Source of the DNA: Pantoea sp050157905
GTDB lineage: Bacteria > Pseudomonadota > Gammaproteobacteria > Enterobacterales > Enterobacteriaceae
DNA length: 64,000 bases
Reading direction: 5' to 3'
Assembly: GCF_050157905.1 (NCBI RefSeq)
Contig: NZ_JBKIWZ010000001.1
Span: 3,534,001 to 3,598,000 of the forward strand
Every line of letters begins with the position of its first letter. Position 1 is the first letter of the stretch. This document shows, piece after piece, positions 52,193 to 60,534 of this stretch. Under the pieces are notes generated by a model. That model was not told the DNA's origin and ran no database searches. It was given only the letters and a program-made list of their open reading frames with translations. A program made the translations under genes and the position numbers.

Positions 52193-53635
52193 TCATCCGG
52201 CCAGTTTTGTTGGAGTAATGCCTGCCGGGATTGGACACTGATAAGGCTGCGCGGCGCGTATACGCTCAAATTCGGCCCGGCACGCAGCCAGCGCCTGCGG
52301 ATCGGTCAGCAGGGTCAGCACCGTGGCCGCCATCACTTTGCCTGCCAGAAACATCCCTTTGTGCCCGATAGTGGTGCGCCCCTGCGCCACCAGTTGCCAG
52401 GTGTGCAGCGGCGTGCCGAATGTAAAGCAGGGTGCAAAGCACTGTGCGGTAGGTGTCACCCAGCTGACATCGCCGACATCGGTGGAGCCATAAAGCAGCT
52501 CACGCGTGACCCTATAAGGCGCCACCTCGTCCATAAACAGCTTATCGCCCAGTTGTTCAGCCCAGGCGTAACCGGCTTCACCGCCAGTACGGGCAGCGTT
52601 GAGCCGCGCATTGCGCAGATCGTCATCGGTCAGAGTGGCACGCAGTTCGGCCGCAAACGCGCGCTCTTCGTCGCTGTAGTCGGGCAAACCAAACGCATGC
52701 AAATAGCGCTCCATGACGGCTTCAAGCGCACGATTAGGCACGTAGTCTGAACAGGCTTTGTCGAAGCGCACCGTCAGGGTGGTGTCCGTCATCAGTGCGG
52801 CACCTCTGGCGATATTGATCACCCGTTCGTAAATCGCCTGGGCCTGCGGCAGTTCCGGGGCGCGGATCAGATAGAGCACTTCCGCATCGGCCTGCACGAC
52901 ATTCGGTGACACGCCGCCGCTGTTGGTGATGGCATAGTGCACACGCGCCTCCTGAACGATGTGCTCGCGCAGAAAGTTGGCACCGGTGTTCATCAGCGTG
53001 ACGGCATCCAGTGCGCTGCGGCCCAGATGGGGGGAGTTGGCGGCATGGGCGGCAACGCCTTTGAAGCTGAACGCCGCCTGAATATTGGCCAGGGTGCGCA
53101 GATTTAACATGCCGCTGAACCCTTCGGGATGCCAGGTGACGGCGGCATCCACGTCATCAAACAGCCCTTCACGCACCATAAAGGTTTTACCCGATCCCCC
53201 TTCTTCGCCGGGGCAGCCATAAAAGCGTACCGTGCCGCCGGAGTGATGCTGCGCCATCCACGCTTTGACGGCGCAGGCCGCCGCGACACCCGCCGTGCCG
53301 AGCAGGTTGTGACCGCAGCCATGTCCGTTTCCGTTCGCCTCCAGCGGCTGTGGCCGGGCGCAGCCCGACTGCTGGCTAAGCCCGGCCAGCGCATCGAATT
53401 CGCCCAGAATGGCAATCACCGGCTTGCCGCTGCCCGCACTGGCAATAAAGGCGGTGTCGATACCGCCCACGCCCCGTTCCACAGCAAACCCCTCTTTTTC
53501 CAGTGCATCGGCCAGCAGCGCGGAAGAGCGGGTTTCGGCAAAGCGGGTTTCAGGCGTGTCCCAGATCGCGTCGCTGAGCGTGCTGAAGCGGAGCTGATGG
53601 CGATCGATATAGTCGGCAACAAAGGCTTCCATCAT
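52193..53635 (-). CDS. abgB: p-Aminobenzoyl-glutamate hydrolase subunit B
   Basis: 480 residues (481 in E. coli), an M20-family metallopeptidase that with AbgA splits p-aminobenzoyl-glutamate into p-aminobenzoate and glutamate. Visible are the metal-binding GNGHGCGHNLLGTAG near 108, GCPGEEGGSGKTFMVREGLF near 143 with the catalytic Glu pair, AAHAANSPHLGRSALDAVTL near 205, and the C-terminal GDVSWVTPTAQCFAPCFTFG near 390. The ATG 53633-53635 overlaps the abgA stop (ATGATG); the next ATG, one codon inward, is equally possible. Confidence 0.95.
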   Translation of the reverse strand: MMEAFVADYIDRHQLRFSTLSDAIWDTPETRFAETRSSALLADALEKEGFAVERGVGGIDTAFIASAGSGKPVIAILGEFDALAGLSQQSGCARPQPLEANGNGHGCGHNLLGTAGVAAACAVKAWMAQHHSGGTVRFYGCPGEEGGSGKTFMVREGLFDDVDAAVTWHPEGFSGMLNLRTLANIQAAFSFKGVAAHAANSPHLGRSALDAVTLMNTGANFLREHIVQEARVHYAITNSGGVSPNVVQADAEVLYLIRAPELPQAQAIYERVINIARGAALMTDTTLTVRFDKACSDYVPNRALEAVMERYLHAFGLPDYSDEERAFAAELRATLTDDDLRNARLNAARTGGEAGYAWAEQLGDKLFMDEVAPYRVTRELLYGSTDVGDVSWVTPTAQCFAPCFTFGTPLHTWQLVAQGRTTIGHKGMFLAGKVMAATVLTLLTDPQALAACRAEFERIRAAQPYQCPIPAGITPTKLAG

Positions 53636-54945
53636 CGCGCCTCCCCGAACAGGGTCTGATTCAGGACGAGGGTGGCCAGCAGCGTGATGGCATCTGGCAT
53701 CACCCGCTCGTCAAAGTCGAATTTCGCATTATGGTGACCCGCCGCCAGCGCACAGCCGAAAATAACATAAGAGGCCTGGCCGCCGTGCGCTATGACACGC
53801 TCCATCATATAAGTCGCATCTTCTGAGCCCGCCGCCTGCGCTTTACGGTCGACCACCGAGTCGAAGAGACCGAGTGCCTCCGCCTGCTGGTGGATGAAAT
53901 CGACCCACGGCTGGGTCGGGGTACAGCTGCGTGCCGCCCCCACCAGCGAAACCTGTTGTTCAACGCCATACATTGCCGCTGCACCGGCAATCACCCGCAG
54001 CGCCTGCTGATAAACATCGTCGTTGACCTGATTAGTGACACCGCGGGTTTCAACTTTCAGCAGGGCGCAGTCGGCCACCACGTTACGACCGGTTCCCGCC
54101 TGCAGCACGCCCACGTTAACCCGTGCCACGCCGCCGCTGTGCTGGGTTAAACCGTGCAGCGCCAGCGTCGCCTGAGCCGCGGCCAGCAGGGCATTGCGAC
54201 CCTCTTCAGGGCGGCCGCCAGCATGCGCACCGACGCCGGTAAAGTGGACATCCAGCTTGGTGGTGGCGAGGAAGCTGTCGCTGCCGCACACCAGTTCGCC
54301 TGCCGGCACGCCGGTGCCGATGTGAATCGCCGTAAAGCGCTCAACGTCATCGACCACGCCCGCTGCTACCATCGCTTTTGCCCCGCGCACCCCCTCTTCA
54401 GCAGGCTGGAAGATCAGTTTAATCGTGCCGCTAAGCTGATCTTTCATCGCCATCAGCACCGTGGCGAGCCCCAGTCCGATGGTGGTGTGGCCGTCATGCG
54501 CGCAGGCGTGCATCATGCCGGCGTTGCAGGAGGCGAACCCTTCGCGCTGCGGCAGGTGATCACCGGCCTGGCTTTCATTGAGATCCAGTGCGTCCATATC
54601 GACGCGGAAACCCATCACCGGGCCGGGACGACCGGTGTCCAGCGTCGCCACAATGCCGCAGAATCCGCCGGAAAAGTGACTGATCCACTGGGGCAGCGCG
54701 CCCTGCTGCAACGCGCGTGCTTCCTGCTGTTTCAGCACCGCGTCGTCGGGCAAGCCCATTCGCGCATCGGCGTCGATGACATCACGCCCCAGCTTCAGCT
54801 GATAACCGAGCTTATGCAGCTCTTCCGCCACTAAGCTGGCCGTGCGGAACTCCAGCCAGCCTGATTCGGCATAGTGATGGAAGTCGCGTCGCCACTGTTG
54901 CAGCCTCGGCAGCAGGGCGCTGACGTGCTCTGAAAGGGGTTTCAT
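53632..54945 (-). CDS. abgA: p-Aminobenzoyl-glutamate hydrolase subunit A
   Basis: 437 residues (436 in E. coli). An M20-family metallopeptidase; motifs are WRRDFHHYAESGWLEFRTAS near 18, FRVDMDALDLNESQAG near 120, MMHACAHDGHTTIGLGLATV near 145 with metal ligands, LIFQPAEEGVRGAKAMVAAG near 178 and the final AAGHHNAKFDFDERVM near 408. In the HDGH block E. coli has MMHACGHDGH, here Ala replaces the first Gly, a mild change. The start was set at the ATG 54943-54945; the open frame extends 71 further codons without similarity. First gene of abgABT, divergent from abgR. Confidence 0.95.
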   Translation of the reverse strand: MKPLSEHVSALLPRLQQWRRDFHHYAESGWLEFRTASLVAEELHKLGYQLKLGRDVIDADARMGLPDDAVLKQQEARALQQGALPQWISHFSGGFCGIVATLDTGRPGPVMGFRVDMDALDLNESQAGDHLPQREGFASCNAGMMHACAHDGHTTIGLGLATVLMAMKDQLSGTIKLIFQPAEEGVRGAKAMVAAGVVDDVERFTAIHIGTGVPAGELVCGSDSFLATTKLDVHFTGVGAHAGGRPEEGRNALLAAAQATLALHGLTQHSGGVARVNVGVLQAGTGRNVVADCALLKVETRGVTNQVNDDVYQQALRVIAGAAAMYGVEQQVSLVGAARSCTPTQPWVDFIHQQAEALGLFDSVVDRKAQAAGSEDATYMMERVIAHGGQASYVIFGCALAAGHHNAKFDFDERVMPDAITLLATLVLNQTLFGEAR

Positions 54946-55012
54946 GGGCTTTTTCCTCGCTGTTGGTTTTTTATGCACTGCGTCGAATCTACACAATGGT
55001 GCGGGCGGGCAT

Positions 55013-55051
55013 AAGATGCGAATATCTTGTGACTGATAAACAATGGTTATC
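55013..55051. promoter_or_regulatory. Two inverted repeats between abgA and abgR, likely AbgR sites
   Basis: AAGAT-N6-ATCTT (55013-55028) and GATAA-N7-TTATC (55035-55051) lie 22 bp apart, centre to centre, in the 114-bp divergent gap. LysR regulators usually bind such paired sites between their own gene and the target. Confidence 0.6.
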
Positions 55052-55059
55052 GAGAAACT

Positions 55060-55956
55060 ATGTCTGCCAATCTCAAACTTCATCAGCTGCGCGCCTTCGT
55101 TGACGTGGCGCGACAGGGCAGTATCCGGGCCGCGAGCCGTCTTTCCGGGCTGTCGCAACCGGCGTTAACCAAAGCGATTCAGGAACTGGAGCGAGAGCTG
55201 GGGGCAAAGCTGTTTAACCGGCGCCAGCAGGGCGTCGTGTTAACCGATATCGGTGATAACTTTTTTCGTCATGCCAGCCTGGTACTGGCAGAGCTGCGGG
55301 TCGCCGAAGAGGATATTCAGCAGCGGCTGGGGCTGGGTGGCGGACAGGTGAATATCGGTGTCGGCGGCAGCGTGGCCCGCACCATTATGCCGCAGGTGAT
55401 AAACCAGTTTCATCGTGAGTATCCGCTGGTGAAGGTGCGCATCGTTGAAGGCCAGCTGGTGTCGATGGTGCATGAACTGCGTCAGGGCGCGCTTGATTTC
55501 ACGATTAATACTTATGATCAGAGCCATCTCGACCAGGAACTGACGTATGAGCGGATGATGGAACGCGAATACAAAGTGGTGGTCCGCAAAGGTCATCCGC
55601 TGGAAAAGGCCCGTTCACTGGCGGCGTTACAGCAGGCGGACTGGACGATGCCAACCCCGAAAGGCAGTTATTACCGCCTGCTGCACGACCTGTTCGGCGA
55701 GCGCGGCATGGCACCCAAAATCGTGGTGACCTGCGAAACCTTTATGGCCTGCACCAGCCTGGTCGCGCAGAGCGATTTCATCAGCATTCTCTCGGTCGAC
55801 GTCATCGACGATCCGATTCTGGGCAAGTCGCTGGTGGCGCTGACGCTCGATGATCCTTTGCCGAAAGCGACTTTCTATCTGATTCAGCGGAAAGAGACGA
55901 CGCTGACTCCGATGAGCCGTTATATGGCTCAACTCTTCCGCCGGTATTGTCAGTAA
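55060..55956 (+). CDS. abgR: LysR-type regulator AbgR
   Basis: 298 residues. The winged helix-turn-helix is in LRAFVDVARQGSIRAASRLS and LSQPALTKAIQELERELG; the effector domain starts near residue 90 (VNIGVGGSVARTIMPQVINQ). It matches the E. coli regulator of the abg operon (302 residues) in layout and position, divergent from abgA. Control of abgABT in response to the folate breakdown product is assumed by analogy. Confidence 0.9.
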   Translation: MSANLKLHQLRAFVDVARQGSIRAASRLSGLSQPALTKAIQELERELGAKLFNRRQQGVVLTDIGDNFFRHASLVLAELRVAEEDIQQRLGLGGGQVNIGVGGSVARTIMPQVINQFHREYPLVKVRIVEGQLVSMVHELRQGALDFTINTYDQSHLDQELTYERMMEREYKVVVRKGHPLEKARSLAALQQADWTMPTPKGSYYRLLHDLFGERGMAPKIVVTCETFMACTSLVAQSDFISILSVDVIDDPILGKSLVALTLDDPLPKATFYLIQRKETTLTPMSRYMAQLFRRYCQ

Positions 55957-56028
55957 AATCAGTGCGTAAAAGCGATCGTCTACACTCTTAAGGTACTGTA
56001 AAAATCCAACCGACAAATAGAGGTGAAG

Positions 56029-56466
56029 ATGCAAGTCAGTCCTTATCTGTTTCTCTATGGCCGTTGTGAAGAGGCTATCGACTTTTACCTGCAGGCAACC
56101 GGGGGCGAGCTGCTCGGCAAAATGACGTTCGGCGATATGCCGGATCAGGGTGAGCAGGTTGGTGACCAGTCTGCCGCGCCGCAGCCGCCAGAAAAGATCA
56201 TGCATGCGCAGCTGCGCATTGGTGATGGCGAACTGATGCTGAGCGATGGCGATACCGCGAAGCCGCCAGCGTCTGAGCATGCCGGTTATGCGGTCAGCCT
56301 TTCCACCAATGATGTCGAAGAGGGTAAAGCCTGGTTTGAAAAACTGTCAGCAGGCGGCAAGGTGACGACGCCGTGGCAGGAGACCTTCTGGTCAAATGGC
56401 TTTGCGATGTTTATCGATAAATTCAACATTCCATGGCGTATCAACGTTGAGAAGTCGCAGGAGTGA
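56029..56466 (+). CDS. VOC family protein (PhnB/YjdN-like)
   Basis: 145 residues of the glyoxalase/bleomycin-resistance (VOC) superfamily, PhnB subgroup. Typical segments are VSPYLFLYGRCEEAIDFYLQ near 3-22, IMHAQLRIGDGELMLSDGDT near 63-82, and WSNGFAMFIDKFNIPWRINV near 120-139. Members bind metal and small molecules, but the reaction of this subgroup is unknown. The ATG at 56029 has AGAGGTG as ribosome site; the GTG at 56023 lies within it. Confidence 0.87.
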   Translation: MQVSPYLFLYGRCEEAIDFYLQATGGELLGKMTFGDMPDQGEQVGDQSAAPQPPEKIMHAQLRIGDGELMLSDGDTAKPPASEHAGYAVSLSTNDVEEGKAWFEKLSAGGKVTTPWQETFWSNGFAMFIDKFNIPWRINVEKSQE

Positions 56467-56513
56467 TTGCCGTGAACGGGTCGTGCTTAACTGCAAGGTC
56501 TGTAAACAGATGC

Positions 56514-56580
56514 GCTGGCCAGGAAGGTTGATTTCCTGCCAGCGCGGCAGCACAACAGGCGGCACGCTGCGCCGCCTGTT
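56514..56580. terminator. Two hairpins between the convergent VOC and tsx genes
   Basis: The first hairpin, 56514-56543, pairs GCTGG and CAGGAA with TTCCTG and CCAGC; the second, 56554-56580, pairs AACAGGCGGC with GCCGCCTGTT. T-runs are lacking on both strands, so termination is inferred from position. Confidence 0.5.
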
Positions 56581-56584
56581 GTTA

Positions 56585-57451
56585 TCAGAAGTTATAACCC
56601 GCCACCAGGTAGTAACCCCAGCCGGTTGATTTCAACTCAAATGGTCCTGTGCCGAAGTTCACGTCCTCACCATCTGCCCACTGGCCGCCGTTGTGGAAAT
56701 AACGTGCCACCGCAGAGATATGCCAGTGATCGTAACCCAGTGACAGAATGTGGCTGGAGGCGATGGAGTTGCTGGTGCGTGATGGGCCGGCTTTATCGCG
56801 GAGATCGGAACCCCAGTCGAAGTTGGTGAAGCCGACATAGCCCAGATTACCGCCCCAGAGCGTGGTGATGGGCACGAAGTATTTCACCTTGAAGCGATAG
56901 CCATCCCAGCTGTTTTCGTTCGCCGCACCGTAGTTTTCCCACTGGTATTTCGCATAAACGTTCAGCGACAGCCCGACATCGCTATGCGTATCGATATCGG
57001 TGCCCAGACCCATATACCAGGTATTCTGGCGATTGCCGCTGTTACGGCCCATGTCGTAGATGTAGTTGTTCGCGAAGTACCACTCTTTGAACGGACCAAA
57101 GGCCAGGCTGGTGCCGGTCAGCTTATCGATGGAAAAGCGCGGCTCAATTTCCATGAACATCGGTGAACCGTGATCGAACACGCCGTTAGCGTTGCTGTTG
57201 CCCACGCCAAAGAAGTTAGGCACGTCGAGGTAGCCGTAAAAATCGAACCACTCTTTCTTCGCAAACGCTTCATATTCCAGATAAACGTCGTTATTGAACT
57301 GCGGTCCGAAGCGGGTGTGGTAACTGCCTACCACGTTAACGCTCTGATGCCACCAGTCTGAAACATACTGCGGATCGCTTTCTGCGGCCTGCGCAGCACC
57401 GGTCAGTGAACATGCCAGCGCGGCACCTGCTATCAACGTTTTATATTTCAT
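56585..57451 (-). CDS. tsx: Nucleoside-specific outer-membrane channel Tsx
   Basis: 289 residues (294 in E. coli). The signal peptide ends near AAQAAES (residue 22-24). The mature protein forms a 12-strand monomeric barrel specific for nucleosides and is also a receptor for phage T6 and colicin K. Close matches are SDWWHQSVNVVGSYHTRFGP near 33, MEIEPRFSIDKLTGTSLAFG near 100, FKEWYFANNYIYDMGRN near 120 and TGWGYYLVAGYNF at the end, with terminal Phe. The ATG 57449-57451 was chosen; upstream in-frame ATG (57457) is also possible. CRP and CytR-type sites lie upstream. Confidence 0.96.
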   Translation of the reverse strand: MKYKTLIAGAALACSLTGAAQAAESDPQYVSDWWHQSVNVVGSYHTRFGPQFNNDVYLEYEAFAKKEWFDFYGYLDVPNFFGVGNSNANGVFDHGSPMFMEIEPRFSIDKLTGTSLAFGPFKEWYFANNYIYDMGRNSGNRQNTWYMGLGTDIDTHSDVGLSLNVYAKYQWENYGAANENSWDGYRFKVKYFVPITTLWGGNLGYVGFTNFDWGSDLRDKAGPSRTSNSIASSHILSLGYDHWHISAVARYFHNGGQWADGEDVNFGTGPFELKSTGWGYYLVAGYNF

Positions 57452-57607
57452 TATCATCAGCCACATGCTTTTGACCGCCACCCAGCAGAGGCAGTCAGAG
57501 AGATATCGGTCCCCTGGAGGGGAATAAGAGGTTCAGCAAAAACAGCCGTTTTCAGCCCGCGTAGCGTGCCTGTAACAGTCCGATAGAAAATAGATTTTGC
57601 TCACGTT

Positions 57608-57657
57608 TGTCAAAAAGTGTTGCATTACAATTCAGCGAAATTGTGATTTGCTTCACA
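57608..57657 (-). promoter_or_regulatory. tsx promoter with CRP and CytR-type sites
   Basis: TGTGATTTGCTTCACA (57642-57657) is a perfect CRP palindrome. GTTGCATT (57619-57626) equals the CytR half-site. TTGACA on the minus strand (57608-57613) is a good -35 element. The CRP centre lies near -72 relative to this promoter. E. coli tsx is known to be activated by cAMP-CRP and repressed by CytR and DeoR, so nucleoside control appears kept. Confidence 0.8.
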
Positions 57658-57726
57658 ATAATGACCAGGATCGAACGGAACCAGGCAACCGTTTACGTTG
57701 TCTGGTTCGTGATCAAACGGGCGGGA

Positions 57727-59082
57727 TCAGGGAAGAGTGACGCGAACCTGCAAACCACAAACGGAACCCTGTGGCGTCAGGCAGTTGGAAAGGGCGACCT
57801 GCATCTGATATTTCTGTGCGACGTTGCGCACGATCGATAATCCGAGGCCGCTGCCCTGCGCTTTGGCGTCGGGCGAACGGGTAAAACGATCGAATGCGCG
57901 GTCAATGAAAGCGTCCGGCATGCCCGTGCCGTTATCAACAATATCGACCACTGTCCTGCCCGCAACCCGATGCAGCAGAACATCTACCAGGCTGCCTTCC
58001 GGCGTGTGCAGCATGGCGTTGCCAATCAGGTTGTCGAACAGGCTACGCAGTTCAGAGCGGCTGGCCTGCAGGCGGTACTGCGTGGTGCCGTTAAAGCCGA
58101 TATCGATGCCGCGTTTATCTGCCACCACCATCAGCTGCTCGATGCTCTCCTTCAGCAGATCTTCCAGTTCAATATGCTCAACGCTGGCGACCACACTCTG
58201 GTCATCCTGGCGCGAGACGTTGAGCAACTGTGTAACCAGATGACGGGTGCGCGTGACGCCCGCTTCCAGCTGGCTGAACTGCCGGCTCGCCTCACCGGGC
58301 TGAATATGCTGGCGCAGGTTTTCCAGCTGTAGCGTTACGGCGGTCACGGGTGTACGCAGCTCATGGGCGGCATCCTCCAGGAACTGACGCTGGGATGACC
58401 AGGCCTCACGCAGCTTGCTCAGCAGCGAGTTATAAGCCGCCACCAGCGGCAGGATCTCATCCGGTAACCCTTCCGGTGAGACGATATGCGGATGATGGGT
58501 TTCCTGCGCCGCAATCTGCCGCGACGCGACCTGCAGATCCCGCGTGATCTTCCGGACCACCAGCCAGATCACCAGCAGCGAAAGCGGCATCATCAGGATC
58601 ATCGGGACGATCGCCGACAGCGCCCGCTTGACCATTGAGGCTTTCATATAGCTGAGATTGTGCATGACCTGAATGGTCTTAATTTCACTGCCAGGCATGC
58701 CCGGCCGGGTATAAATACGCCATTCGCAGTCGCCGCAGTGTCCCACATAGACATCACGATAGCCGCGCTGGTTTTGCAGCGGCGCCGCCAGTTCCGGCCA
58801 TGAGCTGGCCCGCAGCTGGTCCTTTTCGTCCCATAGCTGCACCACGAAGGCGCTTTTCGCCTTATCCGGCGCGATAAGCATTGGCATCAGGGCGGGCATC
58901 TGTTTATTGGTGGACCAGGCATCGGCGATTTTCGCCAGCTGATCGTCCTTCATGGTGCCGACCATGTCGCCGTAGCAGCTGAAGAAATACCATGTCACGC
59001 CGCCAATCATCAGCAGATGAATAATCAGCAGCGTAGAGAGTAATTTATTGCGTAATGAGCGCATAAACGTGAAGGGTTTCAT
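57727..59082 (-). CDS. Sensor histidine kinase, QseC/PmrB subfamily
   Basis: 451 residues. A first membrane segment (LLSTLLIIHLLMIGGVTWYF near 14-33), a periplasmic sensor of about 120 residues with HCGDCEW (two Cys near 113), a second membrane segment (about 155-178) and a HAMP linker lead to the kinase core: H-box FLEDAAHELRTPVTAVTLQL near 237, N-box LFDNLIGNAMLHTPEGSLVD near 350, G1 VDIVDNGTGMP and G2 AQGSGLGLSIVRNVAQKY near 412. It overlaps the response-regulator gene by 4 bp. The signal sensed is unknown. Confidence 0.88.
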   Translation of the reverse strand: MKPFTFMRSLRNKLLSTLLIIHLLMIGGVTWYFFSCYGDMVGTMKDDQLAKIADAWSTNKQMPALMPMLIAPDKAKSAFVVQLWDEKDQLRASSWPELAAPLQNQRGYRDVYVGHCGDCEWRIYTRPGMPGSEIKTIQVMHNLSYMKASMVKRALSAIVPMILMMPLSLLVIWLVVRKITRDLQVASRQIAAQETHHPHIVSPEGLPDEILPLVAAYNSLLSKLREAWSSQRQFLEDAAHELRTPVTAVTLQLENLRQHIQPGEASRQFSQLEAGVTRTRHLVTQLLNVSRQDDQSVVASVEHIELEDLLKESIEQLMVVADKRGIDIGFNGTTQYRLQASRSELRSLFDNLIGNAMLHTPEGSLVDVLLHRVAGRTVVDIVDNGTGMPDAFIDRAFDRFTRSPDAKAQGSGLGLSIVRNVAQKYQMQVALSNCLTPQGSVCGLQVRVTLP

Positions 59083-59738
59083 ATTGCCGGCACCCGCCAG
59101 CCCAGCCCACGCACGTTACGAATTACATCGTTGTCGAGCTTGCGCCGCATGCCGTGGATCAGCACATCCACGGCGTTGCTGCTGACCTCATCGCCCCAGC
59201 CGTAGATACGGTTTTCCAGCTGCTCTCGCGACAGAATCGCGCCAGGCCGTTCCAGCAGCGCGTAGAGCAGGGCATATTCCCGCGCGGTGAGCTGTTCGCG
59301 CTGACCTTTATAGAGCACTTCGCGGGTCATCATATCCAGCTGGACATCGCCGCTGCCCAGCACCGAGTCTGCTGCACCGTGGCTGCGTCGGGTGATGGCG
59401 CGCATCCGGGCCATGACTTCCTGTAAATCAAAGGGCTTAAGCAGATAGTCATCTGCGCCGCTGTCGAGCCCCTGTATGCGCTGCGCCACCGTGTCGCGTG
59501 CGGTCAGAATCAGCACCGGCGTGGCATCGCCGCGCTCGCGCGCCCGGCGCAGTACCTGCAAACCATCATCGCGGGGCAAGCCAAGATCCAGCAGGACACA
59601 GCTGTAGCCGCCTTCACTCCAGGCATTCCGGGCATAGACGCCATCGCGAACCCAGTCCACCGACCAGCCCGCGCCCTCCAGCGCCTGCTGAAGGTTCGCG
59701 CCGATCATTTCATCATCTTCAACCAGTAACACGCGCAT
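59079..59738 (-). CDS. OmpR-family response regulator, QseB/PmrA subfamily
   Basis: 219 residues. The receiver domain (1-115) has the acidic pair EDDE at 8-11, the phosphorylated Asp in VLLDLGLPRDDG near 51, the Thr/Lys of the active site in ILTARD and DYLLKPF near 101. The winged-helix domain (125-219) has LTAREYALLYALLERPGAIL and SNAVDVLIHGMRRKL. The ATG 59736-59738 gives the family N-terminus MRVLLVEDD; six more codons are open upstream. Coupled to the kinase gene. An 11-bp-period repeat lies upstream, a likely binding site. Confidence 0.9.
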   Translation of the reverse strand: MRVLLVEDDEMIGANLQQALEGAGWSVDWVRDGVYARNAWSEGGYSCVLLDLGLPRDDGLQVLRRARERGDATPVLILTARDTVAQRIQGLDSGADDYLLKPFDLQEVMARMRAITRRSHGAADSVLGSGDVQLDMMTREVLYKGQREQLTAREYALLYALLERPGAILSREQLENRIYGWGDEVSSNAVDVLIHGMRRKLDNDVIRNVRGLGWRVPAI

Positions 59739-59917
59739 GGCTGATCTCCTCTGCAAAGATGAGAAAGAGTGTACTCATCAATTGTTAGGTCAGAATTATC
59801 TGCCGTCCTGCTTCGCGCTGCGGTGGCGTGGGTCGCTTTCTGATTATCTGTCCCTGTGTGTCTTATCATCCTGCCGACTGTTTCCCGTCCTGCCTGGCCG
59901 CTGCGAATGTCCTCGTT

Positions 59918-59946
59918 GCTAATTCTGCGCTAATTTTCCGCTAATT
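59918..59946. promoter_or_regulatory. Three GCTAATT repeats with an 11-bp period
   Basis: GCTAATT occurs at 59918-59924, 59929-59935 and 59940-59946, each separated by four bases. OmpR/PhoB-family regulators bind head-to-tail repeats with a 10-11-bp period, and the QseB/PmrA group prefers CTTAA/CTAAT-like repeats. The site lies between the response-regulator gene (180 bp away) and the AraC-type gene (62 bp away). Confidence 0.7.
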
Positions 59947-60007
59947 AAGGGATAAATTTAAGGGGGTAAAGTGATTCCACTGCATATCAGTATCAACGGG
60001 AGGAACC

Positions 60008-60376
60008 ATGAATCAGCGCGAGTTTATCCGAAGTCTGCTGGACTGGATTGAGAATAACTTAGGACACGATCTGCATCTTGATGAGGTGGCGCGCCGCTCA
60101 GGCTATTCGCGCTGGCATCTGCAACGCCTGTTTCGGCAGCATACCGGCTTTTCACTGGCAGAATATATTCGTCAGCGCCGTCTGACGGAGTCTGCGCTCA
60201 CGCTGCTGAGCAGCAATGAAGCGATACTGCAGGTGGCGATGAACTACGGCTTTGATACGCAACAGGCCTACACCCGCACCTTTAAAAATTACTTTATGAT
60301 GACACCAGGTCAGTTGCGCCGTCAGCGCCGCGTTGAACCAGACCGGCTGTTGTTCCCCCCGGCGATGGCCAGTTGA
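60008..60376 (+). CDS. Small AraC-type activator, SoxS/MarA/RamA-like
   Basis: 122 residues made up of the DNA-binding domain alone: LLDWIENNLGHDLHLDEVAR, RSGYSRWHLQRLFRQHTGFS, then VAMNYGFDTQQAYTRTFKNY, with both helix-turn-helix motifs. It is close to SoxS, MarA, RamA and Rob, which activate stress and multidrug-resistance genes and are controlled by their amount. It is thus a second SoxS-like gene in this window. The 11-bp-period repeats upstream suggest that the two-component system next door sets its level. The exact ortholog is unclear. Confidence 0.87.
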   Translation: MNQREFIRSLLDWIENNLGHDLHLDEVARRSGYSRWHLQRLFRQHTGFSLAEYIRQRRLTESALTLLSSNEAILQVAMNYGFDTQQAYTRTFKNYFMMTPGQLRRQRRVEPDRLLFPPAMAS

Positions 60377-60534
60377 AGTTCATTCAGACCTTCCCGTCAC
60401 CCCTTGCAGACGGGAAGGCCGACCCACGTACCTCCGCCTCTTCGTCCTGCCATTTTTTACCTTTGATCCACCGTGACACCCTCCGGACGTGTTAGCGTGT
60501 TGCCAGCCTCTCTTTCTGCCTGGAGTCAGGAAAC

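Noticed and set aside
52052..52750. A 232-codon plus-strand frame opposite abgB
   Set aside because: It is antisense to conserved M20 peptidase motifs and has no pattern of its own.
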